Below are positions 32,670-40,269 of a stretch of DNA of 40,269 nt, piece by piece (within the stretch, counting starts at the first letter, position 1; the number at the start of each line of letters is the position of its first letter). The DNA lies in assembly GCA_949743325.1 (NCBI GenBank), contig CATJTQ010000057.1:1-40269 (forward strand), written 5' to 3'. This stretch comes from an uncultured Lachnospiraceae bacterium. Its GTDB lineage: Bacteria; Bacillota; Clostridia; Lachnospirales; Lachnospiraceae. The notes under the pieces were generated by a model. It was not told the origin of the DNA. It made no database searches and saw only the letters and a program-made list of their open reading frames with translations. Position numbers and translations under genes: made by a program.

Positions 32670-33565
32670 GCGCTGAGAGACGACTAGAACGTTCTTTTCA
32701 GTCAGCTCCGGTTCTTCCTCTTAATAGAAATTCAAGATATGTGTTGTTCAGTGATTGCCATAGAGGATGCGCTACTTCTAATGATAATTTTTTGAAAAAT
32801 CAGCATCTTTATTTTTCTGCACTTAGACATTATTATTGCAGCGGATTTACCTATATTGAACTGGGTGATGGTGATGAGTTGTGGGAAAATAGAAAGATGG
32901 AGCAGATAATTGAAGTCCACAATGATGTTTTTTGGCTGTTATCAAGATTTTTTCAGGAAAATAGACTTTATCTTCTCTATGGTAATCATGATATGGTAAA
33001 AAAGAAAAATTCTTATTCCATCTCACATTGTTCTTCTTATTTTTGTATAGACAACCAAAAGATACAGTCGCTTTTTCCTAAGATGAAATATTATGAGGGC
33101 ATAATTTTGGAAGATATAAGCGGATTAAGAATTAATTTAACACATGGTCATCAGGCAGATTTGCTTAATTCAGTATTTTGGCGTCTGTCACGTTTTTTGG
33201 TAAGGTATGTCTGGAAACCGTTAGAGCATATAGGATTTTTGGATCCAACGAGTGCGGCAAAAAATAACCATAGAAAAAATAAAACTGAAAAGAAACTTGC
33301 TTCGTGGGCAGAGGATAACTCACAGATTTTGATCACTGGTCATACGCATCGTCCAAGGTTGGGTACGGCAGAATCATATTATTTTAACACCGGAAGTTGT
33401 GTTCATCCAAGCTGTATCACGTGTATTGAAATAGAAAACCGTACTTTGACGCTGTGTAAATGGACGGTGAGTACACATCCTGACAGTACGCTGTATGTAG
33501 CGAAAGAGATAATTGCCGAGCCGCTGTCGCTGGCGGATTATAAAAAAAATATCCAGTATATATAG
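32666..33565 (+). CDS. Calcineurin-like metallophosphoesterase
   Basis: About 299 residues. Metal-binding motifs appear in family order: FSDCHRG (D-x-H), ELGDGDELW (GDxxE-like), LLYGNHDMV (GNHD), LTHGHQAD (GH) and ITGHTHRPRL (GHTH). The length and the FSDCHRG start resemble UDP-2,3-diacylglucosamine hydrolase/YbbF-like enzymes, but a lipid A substrate is unlikely in this organism, so the substrate is open. I choose the ATG at 32666 because AGAGGAAAAAG precedes it and it forms an ATGA overlap with the DUF4474 gene; an in-frame ATG at 32648 has no ribosome site. The terminator at 33573 ends the pair. Confidence 0.9.
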   Translation: MSAERRLERSFQSAPVLPLNRNSRYVLFSDCHRGCATSNDNFLKNQHLYFSALRHYYCSGFTYIELGDGDELWENRKMEQIIEVHNDVFWLLSRFFQENRLYLLYGNHDMVKKKNSYSISHCSSYFCIDNQKIQSLFPKMKYYEGIILEDISGLRINLTHGHQADLLNSVFWRLSRFLVRYVWKPLEHIGFLDPTSAAKNNHRKNKTEKKLASWAEDNSQILITGHTHRPRLGTAESYYFNTGSCVHPSCITCIEIENRTLTLCKWTVSTHPDSTLYVAKEIIAEPLSLADYKKNIQYI

Positions 33566-33572
33566 TTGACTA

Positions 33573-33606
33573 TATATAAAAAATTGTTGTAACAATTTTT
33601 TATATA
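33573..33606 (+). terminator. AT-rich perfect hairpin, probable terminator
   Basis: TATATAAAAAATTGTT (33573-33588) and its exact complement (33591-33606) flank GT. The 16-base arms end in a run of six T residues. It begins 8 bases after the metallophosphoesterase stop. Confidence 0.7.
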
Positions 33607-33702
33607 TGTTAAAATAATGCAATAAAGTAATATGTATTATTGATAAGCAAGTTTTAAGAAAAAAATATTGTAGAAAAACAAAAGAAATAAGGGGTATAGA
33701 TA

Positions 33703-34881
33703 ATGTTTAAATTTAAAAGAATAGCAATTGTTGTGCTTGTCGTTTTAATTGTAACTACTTTAAGCGCATGTGGAAAAAAAGATTCTGATAAGGATAAAAA
33801 AGGCGGTACGCAGACTACATTGCCGACCCAGACGGCGGAAGTCGCGGATAATAATGATATTTCTCAAGGTAGTGTTGACGTATCATCTGAAGCGGTTTCA
33901 GCCGGATCTGTGCAGCCTGAAGGAGAAGGCAATGTAACAATTATGCGCACATCTAAAAAGGTGAATTTAAGAACAGAGCCTTCAGTTGAATCACAGATTG
34001 TAGCAACATTAGAGGAAAATACAGAGGTTCAGGTTGCCTCATATGAGGATGAGTGGAGCAAGATCATTTATAATAATGAAGTTTGCTATATGTCCAGCGA
34101 ATTTCTGATTAAAGATGAAAGCCCGGAGGGTACTGCTGAAGGTGATGGCAATTTAGAGAATAATATTACTGGAGAAGGAAATGCGGATACTGCCAGCCAG
34201 GGCGACAATAGTGTGCAAAATGAAAATCCCAGTGATAACAGTGAAGAGAATAATCATTTGATTGTTATTGATGCAGGACATCAGAAGAAAGGAAACAATG
34301 AGAAAGAGCCGATAGGCCCGGGATCTTCAGAGTCTAAGGCAAAGGTTTCAAGCGGAACAAGCGGTTGTGTAACCGGTTTAAATGAATATGAATTGACTTT
34401 GCAGGTATCTTTGAAACTGCAGGCTGAGCTTGAAGCGCGCGGTTACAAGGTTATAATGGTTAGAACTAAGAATGATGTCAATATAAGCAATTCTGAGAGG
34501 GCATCGATAGCAAACAATGCTAATGCGGACGCATTTATTAGAATTCACGCTAATGGTTCAGATGATCCGTCAGTTAATGGAGCGATGACTATTTGTCAGA
34601 CACCAAGAAATATATATAACAGCAGTCTGCATGATGCCAGCAGAGAACTTTCTTCAAATGTACTGGATTGTCTTGCAGAATCGACAGGCTGTAATAAAGA
34701 ACGTATATGGGAAACTGATACAATGAGCGGAATTAATTGGGCGCGGGTGCCAGTTACTATTGTTGAGATGGGCTATATGAGCAATCCAGAAGAAGATCAG
34801 CGTATGGCTACTGATGATTACCAGAATAAGATTGCTGCTGGTATTGCTAACGGCGTTGACCGTTACTTTGGCAGGAGCTAA
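33703..34881 (+). CDS. N-acetylmuramoyl-L-alanine amidase lipoprotein (Amidase_3, SH3)
   Basis: A 392-residue exported cell-wall hydrolase. The lipoprotein signal ends at TTLSAC with lipidated C23. A low-complexity linker follows, then a bacterial SH3 domain (about 77-132: [37 protein letters not shown]). An acidic Asn/Glu-rich linker leads to the Amidase_3 catalytic domain (about 184-390). Zinc ligands are expected in [15 protein letters not shown] and FIRIHANG, and the catalytic glutamate in [14 protein letters not shown]. It cleaves the bond between muramic acid and the stem peptide; a role in growth, division or spore biology is possible. Genes on both sides are unrelated. Confidence 0.93.
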   Translation: MFKFKRIAIVVLVVLIVTTLSACGKKDSDKDKKGGTQTTLPTQTAEVADNNDISQGSVDVSSEAVSAGSVQPEGEGNVTIMRTSKKVNLRTEPSVESQIVATLEENTEVQVASYEDEWSKIIYNNEVCYMSSEFLIKDESPEGTAEGDGNLENNITGEGNADTASQGDNSVQNENPSDNSEENNHLIVIDAGHQKKGNNEKEPIGPGSSESKAKVSSGTSGCVTGLNEYELTLQVSLKLQAELEARGYKVIMVRTKNDVNISNSERASIANNANADAFIRIHANGSDDPSVNGAMTICQTPRNIYNSSLHDASRELSSNVLDCLAESTGCNKERIWETDTMSGINWARVPVTIVEMGYMSNPEEDQRMATDDYQNKIAAGIANGVDRYFGRS

Positions 34882-34924
34882 TGTAAAAAGGAGAGGCAGT
34901 GTTTTTTTGCCGCTCCTTTTTACA
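34882..34924 (+). terminator. Terminator after the amidase gene
   Basis: TGTAAAAAGGAG (34882-34893) pairs with CTCCTTTTTACA (34913-34924); inside, GGCA pairs with TGCC. The loop is T-rich. The stem starts right at the stop codon. Confidence 0.85.
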
Positions 34925-35083
34925 TAGTGTTATCAGACGGATTTGAAACTTAATACTTGTTGTATTATTTATCAACATCTTTATTTTGGTTTTGAGTTCA
35001 ATGCTGCCCTAATATTGTTATAATATAAATGATATTGTTAGTTTTCATAAAATGTTAAAACGATTTTCAAGGAGAGTAACTGT

Positions 35084-35413
35084 ATGACTACGAGAGAAGA
35101 GGCATTAAATTATGGGATGACTTTTAATGATGTATATTTAGATACGCCTTTTCATGATCCTAACTGGGTACTGGTTAGGTATAAGAAAAATAAAAAAGCT
35201 TTTTTATGGACATATGAATATGACGGAAAGATGAGAATAAATATAAAAGTTGATCCGCAGTGGAGGGACTTTTTCAGGAATACATACGACTCTGTGCTTC
35301 CTGGTTATCATCAGAATAAAGAGCATTGGAATACTGTAATATTGGATGGGAGCGTTCCTGATAAGGAAATAAAGAGGATGATTGCTGAAAGTTATGATTT
35401 AATTATAAAATGA
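35084..35413 (+). CDS. MmcQ/YjbR family DNA-binding-fold protein
   Basis: A 109-residue protein of the MmcQ/YjbR family, a CyaY-like fold. Seen segments: TREEALNYGMTFNDVYLDTPFHDPNWVLVRYKKNKKAFLWTYEYDGKMRINIKVDPQ, YDSVLPGYHQNKEHWNTVILDGSVPDKEIKRMIAESYDLI. The 'PGYHxNKxHWNTv' stretch with the final helix is diagnostic. The biochemical role is not known. Start at 35084 after AAGGAGAG. Confidence 0.9.
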   Translation: MTTREEALNYGMTFNDVYLDTPFHDPNWVLVRYKKNKKAFLWTYEYDGKMRINIKVDPQWRDFFRNTYDSVLPGYHQNKEHWNTVILDGSVPDKEIKRMIAESYDLIIK

Positions 35414-35431
35414 TATTTCTTTCCTGTTTTG

Positions 35432-35460
35432 TTTACAAATTGAAAAAAAACATATATAAT
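35432..35460 (+). promoter_or_regulatory. Promoter of the rhamnosidase operon
   Basis: TTTACA at 35432-35437 and a perfect TATAAT at 35455-35460, 17 bases apart, giving a leader of about 110 bases before the start codon. Confidence 0.65.
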
Positions 35461-35577
35461 TATAGATAGTGTAAATTTTGAACGGATTATGAATATAAGT
35501 TCGTTTTTTTGATGGTGTACTTTAAAATGTTGTGAATTATTTTTTTCAATAATGTACCGAATACAGGAGGAAATTAA

Positions 35578-38181
35578 ATGAAGATTGTCAGAATGAAGGT
35601 GGAATACCAGACTAATCCGCTAGGAATTGATGATAAAGAGCCAGGATTTAGCTGGAATGTAGAGACGGATAAGAAAAATTGGTATCAGCAAAGTTATCGT
35701 ATTATTGTATCAGACAGTGAAGAGTTAATTGCGCAAAATACCGGAAATATGTGGGACAGCGGGGAAGTAATTGATAAGACTATGGTAAACGTAGTTTATA
35801 AAGGTAAAGAACTGTCTTCTGCCTCCGTATATTATTGGAAAGTATTTGTGTCTGATGGTTCGGGCGTTATTGAGAGTGATACGGCATATTTTGAGACAGC
35901 TTTTTTTGAAGCTTCGTGCTTTTGCGGTAAATGGATTGGGGAAATAAATGACGGTGAGCATCATATATTTAGAAAAACATTTTCCCTTAACAGAAAAATT
36001 GCTAAAGCCAGAGCTTATATAAGCGGTCTTGGACATTATGAGCTGCAGATAAACGGCGGTAAAGTTTCTGAATATGTGCTGCAGCCAGGGTGGACAAACT
36101 ATGATAAGACATGTCTTTACAATGTTTATGATATTACAAACATGCTTAGAATTGGAGAAAATGCAGTTGGAATTATATTGGCGGACGGCATGTATAATAT
36201 ACCAGGTCATAAAGGCAGGTATGCATATTTTCCGAGAAGCTATGGTCTGGCAAAATTTTTATTGCAGTTAGAAGTAACGTATGATGATGGAACAGTTGAG
36301 AAAATAGTGTCAGATGAAAATTTTAAGAAAAAACACGGACCTCTTAAATACTGCTGTATATATGGGGGCGAGGAATATAATGCAGTAATATATAACGCTA
36401 AATTTTCCACGCCGGAATTTAAGGAAGATGATATGTGGGAGTCGGCTGACGTTGTTGAGCCGCCTAAGGGAAAGTTATCTGTTCAGAAGAACCTTCCGCT
36501 TAAAGTGATGCAGACTTTTGAGCCAGTCTCAGTAAAAGAAGTTAAACCAGGATTTTATCTATATGATTTCGGCAAAAATTTCTCAGGCTGGGTAAGAATA
36601 AAAATACGTTCTAATAATTCAGGCATGGGCAACAGAATTAAAATGAAACCAGGAGAAATTTTAAAAGAGGACTGTACACCGAATCAAAAAGTTACTGGTA
36701 AGAACTATAGCTGGGATTACTATATGAATAAAGATATAGTACAAGAATACGCTCCTAAATTTACTTATACAGGATTTAGGTATGTTCAGGTGGAAGGCGC
36801 TGTTCCTAAAGAGCTTGCAGGTAAGAATGAACAGGGACCTGTAATAGAGAGTTTTACAGGTGAGTTTGTTTATCCTGATATGGAGCTTATGGGTGAATTT
36901 TCATGCTCGAATGATTTGTACAACAAAATTCATGGTATTATAACACAGGCTGTTCTCAGCAATATGAAAAGCGTGCTGACAGATTGTCCGCACCGTGAGA
37001 AGCTTGGCTGGCTTGAGCAGAGCCATTTAATTGGTCCTGCAATAATGTATAATTATGATGTTCATAATTTATATGAAAAGATAGAAAAAGATATTGCTGA
37101 TGCACAGCATGAGGATGGTCTTGTGCCTGATATCTGTCCAGAATATATAACAGAATTTGTAAAGTGGCATTACGGATATTTAGATTCTCCTGAGTGGGGA
37201 AGTGCATGTGTTATAAATCCTTGGTATATGTATAAAAAATACGGCGACACGGCAATATTTGAGAGAAATTATGATACGATGAAGGCTTATACATCATATC
37301 TTACTGGTAAGACGCATCATCATGTGCTTCACCATGGTCTCGGCGACTGGCTTGATATAGGACCTATGGTTCCTTATTCACAGAATACGCCGGTTCCGGT
37401 TATTGCCACAACTATTTATTATTATGATCTTACAATTATGGCAGAGGTTGCTCGTATTCTTGGCAAGACAGATGATGAGAGAGAGTACAGAGAACTTATG
37501 AGAGAAGTTTATGAGGAGTATAATTTACAGTTTTTTGATGATCAGACAAACAGATATGCTAACGGAAGCCAGGCAGCACAGGCGTTAAGTCTTATTGTTG
37601 GTCTTGTCCCGCAGGAGAGAGAAGAAAAAGTTGTAGACATGCTTGTAAAGGATATAAAGATGAGAGGAAATGCCACGACTGCCGGAGATGTAGGACATCC
37701 TTTTGTCACAGCTGCATTGACAAAATATAATAAGTCGGACGTAATGAATGATATGATGAAAGTTACTGATAAACCAGGCTATGGTTATCAGGTTAAATGC
37801 GGCGCTACAACGCTTACTGAAGAATGGGACGGTCCTGATCCTAAAAGACCTCATGCATCCCAGAATCATTTTATGCTTGGAAGCGGTGAGGAATGGTTTT
37901 ACAGCGGTCTTGGAGGAATACAATGTATCAGGCATAATCTTCCGTTTGATGAATTCGTAATTGCACCGCATATTGCAGATAACGTTGATAATGTCAAGGT
38001 GTGGCATATGCATCCGTACGGCAGGATTGAAGTGAACTGGGTTAAGACTGAAGATGGTAATGTGGTTATTAATGTTACCATCCCTCCTAACGCTACAGCT
38101 TATTTTGTTAATCCATTTAGCAAAAAGCAAACGGCGCTTGGCAGCGGACAATATAGTTTTGAGTGTAAATTAGAAGCATAA
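35578..38181 (+). CDS. Alpha-L-rhamnosidase, glycoside hydrolase family 78
   Basis: An 867-residue GH78 enzyme with no signal peptide, so it acts inside the cell on imported rhamnosides. N-terminal beta domains (about 1-430) include ARAYISGLGHYELQINGGKVSEYVLQPGWTNYDKT, a GH78 hallmark. The helical-barrel catalytic domain (about 435-790) has TDCPHREKLGWLEQ (about 467-480, with catalytic acidic residues) and ATTLTEEWDGPDP (about 745-757) with a further catalytic glutamate. GLGDWLDIGP lies between. The C-terminal beta domain ends VINVTIPPNATAYFVNP. The GWLEQ variant in place of GWTGD belongs to a common subgroup. AGGAGG precedes the ATG. The next gene lies 82 bases on and probably shares the transcript. 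Confidence 0.93.
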   Translation: MKIVRMKVEYQTNPLGIDDKEPGFSWNVETDKKNWYQQSYRIIVSDSEELIAQNTGNMWDSGEVIDKTMVNVVYKGKELSSASVYYWKVFVSDGSGVIESDTAYFETAFFEASCFCGKWIGEINDGEHHIFRKTFSLNRKIAKARAYISGLGHYELQINGGKVSEYVLQPGWTNYDKTCLYNVYDITNMLRIGENAVGIILADGMYNIPGHKGRYAYFPRSYGLAKFLLQLEVTYDDGTVEKIVSDENFKKKHGPLKYCCIYGGEEYNAVIYNAKFSTPEFKEDDMWESADVVEPPKGKLSVQKNLPLKVMQTFEPVSVKEVKPGFYLYDFGKNFSGWVRIKIRSNNSGMGNRIKMKPGEILKEDCTPNQKVTGKNYSWDYYMNKDIVQEYAPKFTYTGFRYVQVEGAVPKELAGKNEQGPVIESFTGEFVYPDMELMGEFSCSNDLYNKIHGIITQAVLSNMKSVLTDCPHREKLGWLEQSHLIGPAIMYNYDVHNLYEKIEKDIADAQHEDGLVPDICPEYITEFVKWHYGYLDSPEWGSACVINPWYMYKKYGDTAIFERNYDTMKAYTSYLTGKTHHHVLHHGLGDWLDIGPMVPYSQNTPVPVIATTIYYYDLTIMAEVARILGKTDDEREYRELMREVYEEYNLQFFDDQTNRYANGSQAAQALSLIVGLVPQEREEKVVDMLVKDIKMRGNATTAGDVGHPFVTAALTKYNKSDVMNDMMKVTDKPGYGYQVKCGATTLTEEWDGPDPKRPHASQNHFMLGSGEEWFYSGLGGIQCIRHNLPFDEFVIAPHIADNVDNVKVWHMHPYGRIEVNWVKTEDGNVVINVTIPPNATAYFVNPFSKKQTALGSGQYSFECKLEA

Positions 38182-38263
38182 GATTAGATATTTTTAATAA
38201 AGATTGTAAGTTAATAGCACAAGGAAAAAGTTAAAAAATTTAGCAAATAGAGAGGTTTTAGAA

Positions 38264-39238
38264 ATGAAAGAATTATCAAGTTTAATGGAGTACAGAAAAG
38301 GAGTAAAAGTTGTTGATGCTACACTGCGCGACGGAGGTCTTGTAAATGATTTCTTTTTTACAGATGAGTTTGTAAAGGATTTGTATAAGGCAAATATTAA
38401 GGCCGGCGTTGATTACATGGAGTTTGGTTACAAGGCAGATAAAGAGATGTTTGATGTTAACAAATTCGGTAAGTGGAAGTTTTGTAATGATGAAGATATC
38501 CGTGATATTGTCGGCGATAATAATACTGATTTAAAATTGGCGATAATGGCTGATGTAGGAAGATGCAATTACAAAAATGATATTGCTCCGAAAAATGAGA
38601 GTCCTGTAGATTTAATACGTGTTGCAACTTATCTTAATACAATACCTTCAGCGATTGATATGATTGAGGATGCCGTAAATAAAGGCTATGAGACAACATG
38701 CAACATTATGGCAATATCTGCGGGCCAGGAGAGCGATATTAAAGTTGCGCTTGATATGCTTGGCAAATCTCCGGCAAAAGTTTTCTATATTGTTGATAGC
38801 TATGGTGCAATCTATCCAGAAGAGCTGGCAAGGGTTATCGACTTATATGCAGAGTTTGCTGTAAAGTATGATAAAAAGATAGGAATCCATGCCCATAACA
38901 ATCAGCAGTTAGCTTTTGCTAATACTATTGAGGCAGTAGGTGACGGGGTTGACTGGCTGGACGCTACTTATGCAAGTATGGGAAGAGGCGCAGGAAACTG
39001 CGCTATGGAACTGCTTTTAGGTTTTCTCTGTAATCCAAAATACAATGTATATCCGGTTATTAGCTTTATTGAAAAGCATATGAATAAGCTGCGTGAAGAC
39101 GGAGTAGTTTGGGGTTATGACTTACAGTATTTGATGACTGGTCTGTTAAATCAGCATCCTAGAACTGCCATTGCCTTTACAAAAGAAGGAAGAAAGGATT
39201 ATGCTGAATTTTACAAGGAAGTAGTCGCACAGGATTAA
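38264..39238 (+). CDS. DRE-TIM-type aldolase/HMGL-like enzyme
   Basis: A 324-residue TIM-barrel enzyme of the DRE-TIM metallolyase superfamily (pyruvate carboxyltransferase/HMGL-like). The metal and active-site strand is VVDATLRDGG (D18, R22, D23). GIHAHNNQQLAFANT supplies the two histidine ligands, and DATYASMGRGAGNCAMELLLGFL is the typical C-terminal motif of 4-hydroxy-2-oxovalerate-aldolase-like members. The substrate is unknown; it may split a 4-hydroxy-2-oxo acid made in sugar-acid breakdown. It lies between a rhamnosidase and a second glycosidase, so a carbohydrate-breakdown link is plausible but not shown. AGAGG precedes the ATG. Confidence 0.85.
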   Translation: MKELSSLMEYRKGVKVVDATLRDGGLVNDFFFTDEFVKDLYKANIKAGVDYMEFGYKADKEMFDVNKFGKWKFCNDEDIRDIVGDNNTDLKLAIMADVGRCNYKNDIAPKNESPVDLIRVATYLNTIPSAIDMIEDAVNKGYETTCNIMAISAGQESDIKVALDMLGKSPAKVFYIVDSYGAIYPEELARVIDLYAEFAVKYDKKIGIHAHNNQQLAFANTIEAVGDGVDWLDATYASMGRGAGNCAMELLLGFLCNPKYNVYPVISFIEKHMNKLREDGVVWGYDLQYLMTGLLNQHPRTAIAFTKEGRKDYAEFYKEVVAQD

Positions 39239-39322
39239 ATCATTAAATATAAAAAATAATCGCAGTGTATATAAATTTATTGCCGTGGGCAGCTAGTTAG
39301 GTGACTGTCTGCGGTGTAAGCT

Positions 39323-39350
39323 TTGACAATTATATAATTTATTGTATTTA
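39323..39350 (+). promoter_or_regulatory. Possible promoter of the glycosidase gene
   Basis: TTGACA at 39323-39328 and TATTTA at 39345-39350 with a 16-base spacer, 30 bases before the start codon. Just upstream a hairpin (39283-39292 with 39305-39314, several G-U pairs) may be an attenuating or terminating stem, but no T-run follows. Confidence 0.35.
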
Positions 39351-39379
39351 CCTATATAGATAATATAAGGAGACTGAAT

Positions 39380-40269
39380 ATGATTAAAAATAATGATCCG
39401 AGAATTCAGAAATATTTAACTCCATTTAAATATGAAGAGCCAGTTCTTATAGCGTCTGGTACGCCGGGGGCATTTGATGAACAGTCCGTAGATATACCTT
39501 TTGTTTTTGAGCATAATAATTGTTTTTATATGCTTTATACGGGGTATGATGGAAAAGGTTATCAGTCGGCGCTTGCTACAAGCGATGATTTACTTCACTG
39601 GGAGCATAAAGGGATAATAATGGCGCGCGGTGACGAGGAGAGTGAACGTTGGGATAAAGTTGGAGCCGCCGCAACATGGATAATTAAGGACAGCAATAAC
39701 CTTTATGATACACCAAGGCTTCGCAAGGTGGACGGAAAGTACTGGTTAGTATATCACTCCTATCCGGCTGTAGGTTATGAAGCTGGTCCTGCGGAGATTG
39801 GTTTGGCATGGTGTGAAGATGAAGAGTTGATGGAGTGGCACAGATTAGATAAACCTGTATTCTCATGGAAGGACGGAGCGGACTGGGAAAAGGGAGGGCT
39901 TTATAAAGCTTGTATTATTGAGAATGAAGGTACATGGTACATGTTTTACAATGCCAAGGATACACAAAAGCGATGGATAGAACAGACAGGAGTTGCATTT
40001 TCAAAAGATTTGTTAAATTGGGAGAGATGCGATAAGAATCCTATTGTTCCGATTACACCTGCGCCATACTGGAACAGCAGATTTTTATCTGACCCTTATA
40101 TTGTAAAAGACGGCGATTTATGGCTTAATTTCTTTTTTGGCTATGATGGAAAAGAATTTAAACATGCTATGGAAGGATTGGCATTGTCTGACAATCTTAT
40201 CGATTGGGAGAAAGTTGAACAGCCTATTATAACTAACGGTGAGGAAGGCGCAATTGATTCTGGGCATGC
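39380..40269 (+). CDS. Beta-propeller glycosidase (GH43/GH130-like), 3' end outside window
   Basis: Starts at ATG 39380 after AAGGAGA and is open to the window end (296 codons seen). The protein has the repeated blades of five-bladed beta-propeller glycosidases: FVFEHNNCFYMLYTGYDGKGYQSALATSDDLLHWE, then YWLVYHSYP, KDTQKRWIEQTGVAFSKDLLNWE, DPYIVKDGDLWLNFFFGYDG and LALSDNLIDWEKV. The 'F.D..sv..P.v.....yymyYt' start resembles GH43, GH32, GH117 and GH130 groups; which one cannot be decided by eye. No signal peptide is seen. It follows the rhamnosidase and aldolase genes and probably acts on the same glycan. Confidence 0.75.
   Translation, partial: MIKNNDPRIQKYLTPFKYEEPVLIASGTPGAFDEQSVDIPFVFEHNNCFYMLYTGYDGKGYQSALATSDDLLHWEHKGIIMARGDEESERWDKVGAAATWIIKDSNNLYDTPRLRKVDGKYWLVYHSYPAVGYEAGPAEIGLAWCEDEELMEWHRLDKPVFSWKDGADWEKGGLYKACIIENEGTWYMFYNAKDTQKRWIEQTGVAFSKDLLNWERCDKNPIVPITPAPYWNSRFLSDPYIVKDGDLWLNFFFGYDGKEFKHAMEGLALSDNLIDWEKVEQPIITNGEEGAIDSGH

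Noticed and set aside
1-40269. CRISPR arrays, tRNA or rRNA genes, insertion sequences
   Set aside because: No regularly spaced repeats, no cloverleaf or rRNA-like sequence, and no transposase or integrase frame recognised.

Overview
The window is AT-rich DNA from a low-GC Gram-positive anaerobe, most likely a gut Lachnospiraceae-type Clostridia. Evidence: AGGAGG-type ribosome binding sites, ATG/TTG/GTG starts, and families I associate with that group (DUF4474, DUF3021 with stand-alone LytTR, a DUF6033-like protein, YolD-like plus UvrX-like polymerase, aldolase-type DRE-TIM enzyme, GH78 rhamnosidase). No rRNA, tRNA, CRISPR array, transposase or phage structural gene was seen.

Layout. (1) 1-8.3 kb: a run of mostly single small genes, typical of an accessory region: two tandem radical SAM paralogues, a GNAT acetyltransferase, an alkyltransferase-like DNA-binding protein, a broken Schlafen/AlbA-type ATP-binding gene, a GrpB protein, an ArsC/Spx-family thioredoxin-fold protein, a minus-strand unknown, a Tam-like methyltransferase, an ATPase plus putative TOPRIM-nuclease pair that looks like phage defence, and a small conserved protein. 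(2) 8.5-10.8 kb, minus strand: a MutS2-like ATPase with a KOW domain but no Smr nuclease, preceded by a leader with a near-consensus promoter, an 11-codon ORF, two mutually exclusive stems and a terminator. This looks like ribosome-mediated attenuation. (3) 10.9-18.6 kb: LytTR response regulator, GHKL sensor kinase, a 1507-residue nonribosomal peptide synthetase and an Sfp-type phosphopantetheinyl transferase. The synthetase has an internally gutted second module and a frameshifted third-module remnant. (4) 18.9-20.9 kb, minus strand: MgtE magnesium transporter with a long structured leader and a 29-codon upstream ORF. (5) 20.9-23.3 kb: Y-family polymerase, YolD-like protein, DUF6033-like protein. 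(6) 23.7-29.7 kb: OmpR-type regulator, intramembrane-type kinase, ABC ATPase and FtsX permease, then LytTR/DUF3021; a typical peptide-antibiotic sensing and detoxification set. (7) 29.8-35.4 kb: alpha/beta hydrolase, PepSY protein, DUF4474 protein coupled to a metallophosphoesterase, cell-wall amidase lipoprotein, MmcQ/YjbR protein. (8) 35.6 kb to the end: GH78 alpha-L-rhamnosidase, DRE-TIM aldolase and a beta-propeller glycosidase cut by the window edge, a probable glycan-use locus.

Most promising for new biology: the attenuator-like leader of the Smr-less MutS2 gene, whose leader peptide begins MLIVVM and resembles known drug-stalling peptides; the ATPase/TOPRIM pair; the uORF plus structured leader of mgtE; the reduced NRPS; and two equal-length 88-bp hairpin elements lying in convergent intergenic gaps.
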